A DNA stretch of 17,215 bases. It comes from an uncultured Erysipelotrichaceae bacterium (GTDB lineage Bacteria; Bacillota_I; Bacilli_A; RF39; UBA660). Both the position numbers and the translations under genes were made by a program. Positions 14,360 through 17,215 of this stretch are shown here, piece after piece. The stretch lies in assembly GCA_902795755.1 (NCBI GenBank), contig CADBMO010000076.1, forward strand, positions 1 to 17,215, in the 5' to 3' direction. The stretch's first letter is position 1. Each line of letters begins with the position of its first letter. Under the pieces are notes generated by a model, which saw nothing but the letters and a program-made list of their open reading frames with translations, did not search any database and had not been told where the DNA came from.

Positions 14360-14431
14360 CTTGCAATAATTTGTTGATGAACATGAATTTGTATATTTAA
14401 TAATTTATTATGTAGTTATGGAGGTGATTAT

Positions 14432-16174
14432 ATGAAAAAGAAAAAAAGTAGTTTGAAAGAGTTTAAAACTACATATAGATTAGTAAAAAGTGATAAAACC
14501 AAATTTATCATTGCATTCATATGTATTTTCATAAGCTCACTTTTATCCATTACAACGGGTTATTTACAAGGAGAAGTTACTGAGTCAATAATCGTATTAA
14601 ACATAAAAAAGGCAGCACTTTATTTAGGAACTTACTTTTTATTTACAGGGGTATTAGAAAACATATTTAGAAATTTAGGATTACTATTTGCAAATAAGGT
14701 AGAAGCTAACGCATCCAGAAAACTAAGTGTCTTGGTATATAAGAAAATGCTTAATTTACCGGCATATGCTTTTGAAGAAAAGTCAAGTGGTGAATTAATA
14801 AATAGAATTACTAACGATACTGAAAGTATTTCTAATTCATTTAATAGTGTTATGGAAATGGTAATAGATGCATTTTGTTGTATACTAATATTTATATATA
14901 TAATTTTTAATTCTTATATTGTTGCAGTAGAAATTGTTGTATTTATTATAATTATTGCAATTATAACTAAGATTTTTAGTCCTAAAATGAAAAAGGTATA
15001 TGATGAATTAAAAACAAAAAAGGATGAATACGCTGCAATATCTACTGAATCAATAAGGGGTATTAGAGAAATTAAAACACTAGGTATTAAAAGCAACTTA
15101 TTAGATGGTGTTAAGCTATTACGCAAAGAAGTTTATAATAAAGAAATAAAGGATATAAAAATACATAGAAAGTATACTATTTTAATGTGGTTTTTAAGGT
15201 CGTTATTTGAATCAACCGTATTTATTACTTGCATTGTAGGAATATATAATAAGTCAATGTCCATAGGCTTTTTTATGGCAATGACCTGGTATGTTTATAG
15301 GTATACTTGGTTAGTACAAAGAGTTGCTGAAACTAATAGAATGTATCAAAGAATGTTTGTTTCGTTAAGAAGGATAAATGAGATAATAGAAAATAGATTA
15401 TATGATGATGATAAGTATGGTAAGGTTGCATTAAAAAGTATTAAAGGTAATATTACTTTTGATAACGTAACTTTTGGTTACCCAAATGAAGAATCTACTT
15501 TAAAAGACTTTTCTGCAACGTTTAAAACAAATACAAAAATTGCAATAGTTGGTAAATCTGGTCAAGGTAAATCAACGCTCTTTAATTTGATTACAAGAAT
15601 ATTTGATACTAATAAGGGAGATATTTATATTGATAACGTAAATATAAAAGATTTAACTGAACAAACCTTAAGAGATAACGTATCAATAATAAGACAAGAA
15701 CCATTTTTATTTAATAAAACAATAAGGGAAAACTTTGAAATAGTAAAACCTAACATAAAATTAGATGATATTAAAAAGTATTGTAAGATGGCATATTTAG
15801 ATGAGTATATTGAATCACTTCCTAACCAATATGATACTTTATTGGGAGAAGGTGGAGTAAACTTATCTGGTGGTCAAAAACAAAGATTATCAATAGCAAG
15901 AGCACTTGCTAAAGAATCTAAGATTATTTTATTTGATGAAGCAACTAGTGCGCTTGATAATAATTCACAAGAATATATTAAAAAAGTTATTAATGATTTA
16001 GTAATAGATCATACCGTTATAATAGTTGCCCATAGATTATCTACCATAGTGGATGCAGATGAAATATTTGTTGTTGATGATGGCAAGGTAGTTGATAAGG
16101 GTAATCACAAAAAACTATTAAAAACATGTAATATATATAGTAGTTTGTATAAAAATGAAGATAGTTTAAAATAA
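14432..16174 (+). CDS. ABC exporter half-transporter (membrane domain fused to ATPase)
   Basis: 580 residues, the usual size for a half-transporter that works as a homo- or heterodimer. Residues 1-330 form a six-helix type IV exporter domain, including the VEANASRKLSVLVYKKMLNLP coupling region and the conserved SSGELINRITNDTE. The ATPase domain has Walker A GKSGQGKST (374-382), Q-loop Gln422 (IIRQEPFLF), signature LSGGQ (478-482), Walker B with Asp502 and Glu503 (ILFDEATSALD) and H-loop His534 (IVAHRLST), so it should hydrolyse ATP. No peptidase or accessory domain is present. The substrate is unknown: lipid, drug and peptide exporters share this fold. The predicted leader-peptide attenuator argues for induction by translation-blocking compounds, hence drug export (inference). 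GGAGGTGATTAT sets the start. No partner half-transporter gene is adjacent. Confidence 0.92.
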   Translation: MKKKKSSLKEFKTTYRLVKSDKTKFIIAFICIFISSLLSITTGYLQGEVTESIIVLNIKKAALYLGTYFLFTGVLENIFRNLGLLFANKVEANASRKLSVLVYKKMLNLPAYAFEEKSSGELINRITNDTESISNSFNSVMEMVIDAFCCILIFIYIIFNSYIVAVEIVVFIIIIAIITKIFSPKMKKVYDELKTKKDEYAAISTESIRGIREIKTLGIKSNLLDGVKLLRKEVYNKEIKDIKIHRKYTILMWFLRSLFESTVFITCIVGIYNKSMSIGFFMAMTWYVYRYTWLVQRVAETNRMYQRMFVSLRRINEIIENRLYDDDKYGKVALKSIKGNITFDNVTFGYPNEESTLKDFSATFKTNTKIAIVGKSGQGKSTLFNLITRIFDTNKGDIYIDNVNIKDLTEQTLRDNVSIIRQEPFLFNKTIRENFEIVKPNIKLDDIKKYCKMAYLDEYIESLPNQYDTLLGEGGVNLSGGQKQRLSIARALAKESKIILFDEATSALDNNSQEYIKKVINDLVIDHTVIIVAHRLSTIVDADEIFVVDDGKVVDKGNHKKLLKTCNIYSSLYKNEDSLK

Positions 16175-16177
16175 TTA

Positions 16178-16206
16178 TTGATAATTATTTATGTTTAATA
16201 TATAAT
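16178..16206 (+). promoter_or_regulatory. Promoter of the WG-repeat gene
   Basis: TTGATA (16178-16183), a 17-base spacer and consensus TATAAT (16201-16206). The -35 overlaps an AT-only inverted repeat (AATAATTAT 16170-16178, ATAATTATT 16181-16189) that starts at the ABC stop codon. That repeat lacks a T-tract and is not a convincing terminator, so some read-through from the exporter is possible. Confidence 0.7.
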
Positions 16207-16228
16207 AACATTTACGGAGGGTTTTGAA

Positions 16229-17041
16229 GTGTTAGATATTAAGACGAATATTAATTTAGGTAAACCAATATGTGTTATTGGCACTGCAGATGGTGCATAT
16301 CCAGGTAAGACATTTATAAGTGAAAATACTTTTGCAGTATTTCGTTATGATCCAAATAATTATTATAAAACGATTTATGGTTTTAGAAGTAGTACTGGAA
16401 AAGAACTAGGTGGTATTAAATATACGGATGTTATGCCATTTAAAGATGGACTTGCATGGGTATTTAATGAAAACGGAACACCAATACTTTTAAATAAAAA
16501 AGGTAAGGAAGTACTTAACTCTAAAAACGCACTTGAATATGGTATGACTAAGGATTTAAAACTATTAGAAAAAGAAAAAAAAGAGTATTTAAAAAACCAT
16601 AAGTCATATGCAAAAAAGAATAAGTTTGAAGATGAAGAAGTAGTATATGCCTTTAAAAACAAAAAGAAGTATGGTTTAAAAGAACAAAATGGTACTACTA
16701 TATTACCAGCAGAGTATAATGATATATACGTAAATGGGGATATTGTAGTAATTGATGATGCTATATATAGTGTTAGTGGTTTGAAGCCAAGTTATGAAGT
16801 TACAATATCATATGAGGATTTAAGTGTAATTGAGGTATTTAATAATTATTGTGATATGAAAAACTATATTTCAAAGTTTAAAAAAGAGTTTGAACATAAT
16901 TTATTATTAGTTCATGAAGAATTTGAAAAAGCTCTTAAAGCAATTACGGAAAAGCAAAAAAGAGATGTTACTAAGTTTTTTTATGACGCTGATAAAAAAG
17001 TTCAATCCGAGGTTTTTAAACACAAGAAAAGCAAGAAATAA
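16229..17041 (+). CDS. Cytoplasmic WG-repeat-like protein with C-terminal helical tail
   Basis: 270 residues without signal peptide or membrane helix. Residues 69-96 (PFKDGLAWVFNENG...KKGKEVL) and 146-166 (KKYGLKEQNG...LPAEYND) match the pattern of WG repeats, short beta units that usually carry Trp-Gly; here Trp-Gly is replaced by Trp-Val and Tyr-Gly, so the repeats are degenerate. The N-terminal third (GKTFISENTFAVFRYD) probably holds a further divergent unit. From about 205 the protein is a charged helix suited to a coiled coil, ending in a Lys-rich tail. Its role is unknown; WG-repeat proteins are usually taken as binding scaffolds. GTG at 16229 follows GGAGGG (16216-16221) at 7 bases, and no in-frame ATG is near. 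Confidence 0.65.
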   Translation: MLDIKTNINLGKPICVIGTADGAYPGKTFISENTFAVFRYDPNNYYKTIYGFRSSTGKELGGIKYTDVMPFKDGLAWVFNENGTPILLNKKGKEVLNSKNALEYGMTKDLKLLEKEKKEYLKNHKSYAKKNKFEDEEVVYAFKNKKKYGLKEQNGTTILPAEYNDIYVNGDIVVIDDAIYSVSGLKPSYEVTISYEDLSVIEVFNNYCDMKNYISKFKKEFEHNLLLVHEEFEKALKAITEKQKRDVTKFFYDADKKVQSEVFKHKKSKK

Positions 17042-17055
17042 TTCTTGCTTTTTTT
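17027..17055 (+). terminator. Intrinsic terminator of the WG-repeat gene
   Basis: A perfect 11-base stem (17027-17037 with 17042-17052) around a 4-base loop holding most of the stop codon. T residues run from 17049 to 17055. Confidence 0.92.
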
Positions 17056-17092
17056 ACATACTTTACATAAAAATGAATAAAATAAAAATATA

Positions 17093-17134
17093 TTAGCACT
17101 CTCTATTGACAAGCGCTAATAAAAGTGCTATATT
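17093..17134 (+). promoter_or_regulatory. CIRCE-like HrcA operator overlapping the small heat-shock gene promoter
   Basis: TTAGCACTC (17093-17101), a 9-base spacer and AAGCGCTAA (17111-17119) match the CIRCE layout TTAGCACTC-N9-GAGTGCTAA: the left half is perfect and the right half has 7 of 9. A further partial right half, AAGTGCTAT, lies at 17123-17131. The promoter is embedded: TTGACA (17106-17111), a 17-base spacer and TATATT (17129-17134). HrcA bound here would cover the -35 box, so heat induction by HrcA release is expected. Confidence 0.8.
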
Positions 17135-17158
17135 AATTATAGAAAAGGAGATGATAAT

Positions 17159-17215
17159 ATGCATTTAATGCCAAGAGGATTTGACGACATATTTGATGAT
17201 TTTATGGCTCCTATG
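17159..17215 (+). CDS. Hsp20-type small heat-shock protein, 3' end outside window
   Basis: Only the first 19 codons are present: MHLMPRGFDDIFDDFMAPM. The pattern Met-Pro-x-x-x-Phe-Asp-Asp-x-Phe-Asp-Asp-Phe is typical of the N-terminus of bacterial Hsp20/alpha-crystallin chaperones of Bacillota, which hold unfolding proteins during stress. AAAGGAG (17144-17150) precedes the ATG at 17159. An upstream ATG at 17151 reads only five codons before a stop. The CIRCE-like operator upstream supports a heat-shock role. The alpha-crystallin domain itself lies beyond the window. Confidence 0.75.
   Translation, partial: MHLMPRGFDDIFDDFMAPM

Noticed and set aside
14371..14399. A second promoter directly before the ABC exporter (TTGTTG, 17 bases, TATTTA)
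   Set aside because: The -10 matches consensus at only about half its positions, and the sequence is AT-rich enough to give this by chance; not ruled out.
14205..14431. Riboswitch or T-box in front of the ABC exporter
   Set aside because: No T-box consensus or known aptamer core is visible, and the short ORF with three exclusive pairings explains the region better.
16170..16189. Terminator after the ABC exporter
   Set aside because: The inverted repeat is made only of A and T with a 2-base loop and no T-tract; it overlaps the next promoter instead.
1..17215. tRNA, rRNA, CRISPR array, insertion sequence or integrase attachment site
   Set aside because: No cloverleaf with conserved arms, no regularly spaced repeat array, no transposase or integrase gene and no terminal inverted repeats were seen.

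Overview
The window is a low-GC (by eye about 30% GC), densely coded segment of a Bacillota genome. Genes have strong AGGAGG-type ribosome sites, starts include ATG, GTG and TTG, and factor-independent terminators often share bases with stop codons. One gene (the first signal peptidase, stop at 5086-5088) ends in TGA, and every tryptophan seen is TGG, so the standard bacterial code applies rather than the mycoplasma code. The gene set (glutamate racemase, cofactor-independent phosphoglycerate mutase, SipW/TasA-type secretion, RDD and WG-repeat proteins, an HrcA-type heat-shock site) fits an uncultured gut Bacilli or Clostridia relative. No species can be named from the sequence alone.

Layout. 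1-2129: the 3' part of a MoxR/CobS-like AAA+ ATPase gene and a tightly linked partner that may carry a vWA-like fold. 2119-2850 (minus): murI, convergent with the previous unit and sharing a bidirectional terminator with it. 2922-4398: a two-gene unit of a putative zinc-dependent phospholipase-C-like protein and a putative heavy-metal exporter. 4457-9568: a six-gene extracellular-matrix operon. 9586-11156: gpmI as a single-gene unit. 11166-13261: an RDD membrane protein with a low-complexity Asn-rich arm, followed by a small membrane-anchored protein. 13265-14122: a four-helix membrane protein of unknown function. 14171-16174: a promoter, a 20-residue leader peptide with alternative hairpins, and an ABC exporter. 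16178-17055: a WG-repeat protein. 17093-17215: a CIRCE-like operator/promoter and the first 19 codons of an Hsp20-type small heat-shock protein.

The two most interesting parts are these. (1) The matrix operon has two separate ER-type (Ser/His) SipW signal peptidases. The first precedes an abundant-looking TasA/camelysin-like subunit. The second sits among a membrane-anchored protein with a related domain, a short TasA-like protein and a 644-residue Ig-domain protein. Three of the secreted proteins have a small residue followed by Lys-Tyr just after the hydrophobic segment, and the fourth has Ser-Lys-Val there, which suggests a common processing site. Hairpins around the major subunit gene could set the expression ratio. 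(2) The 320-base region before the ABC exporter holds a promoter, a complete 20-codon ORF and three mutually exclusive pairings (1:2, 2:3, 3:4) that end in an intrinsic terminator. This is the layout of a ribosome-mediated transcription attenuator, similar in logic to the one known for the B. subtilis bmrB-bmrCD exporter operon.

Functions are assigned by recognising motifs in the translations. No database search was possible.
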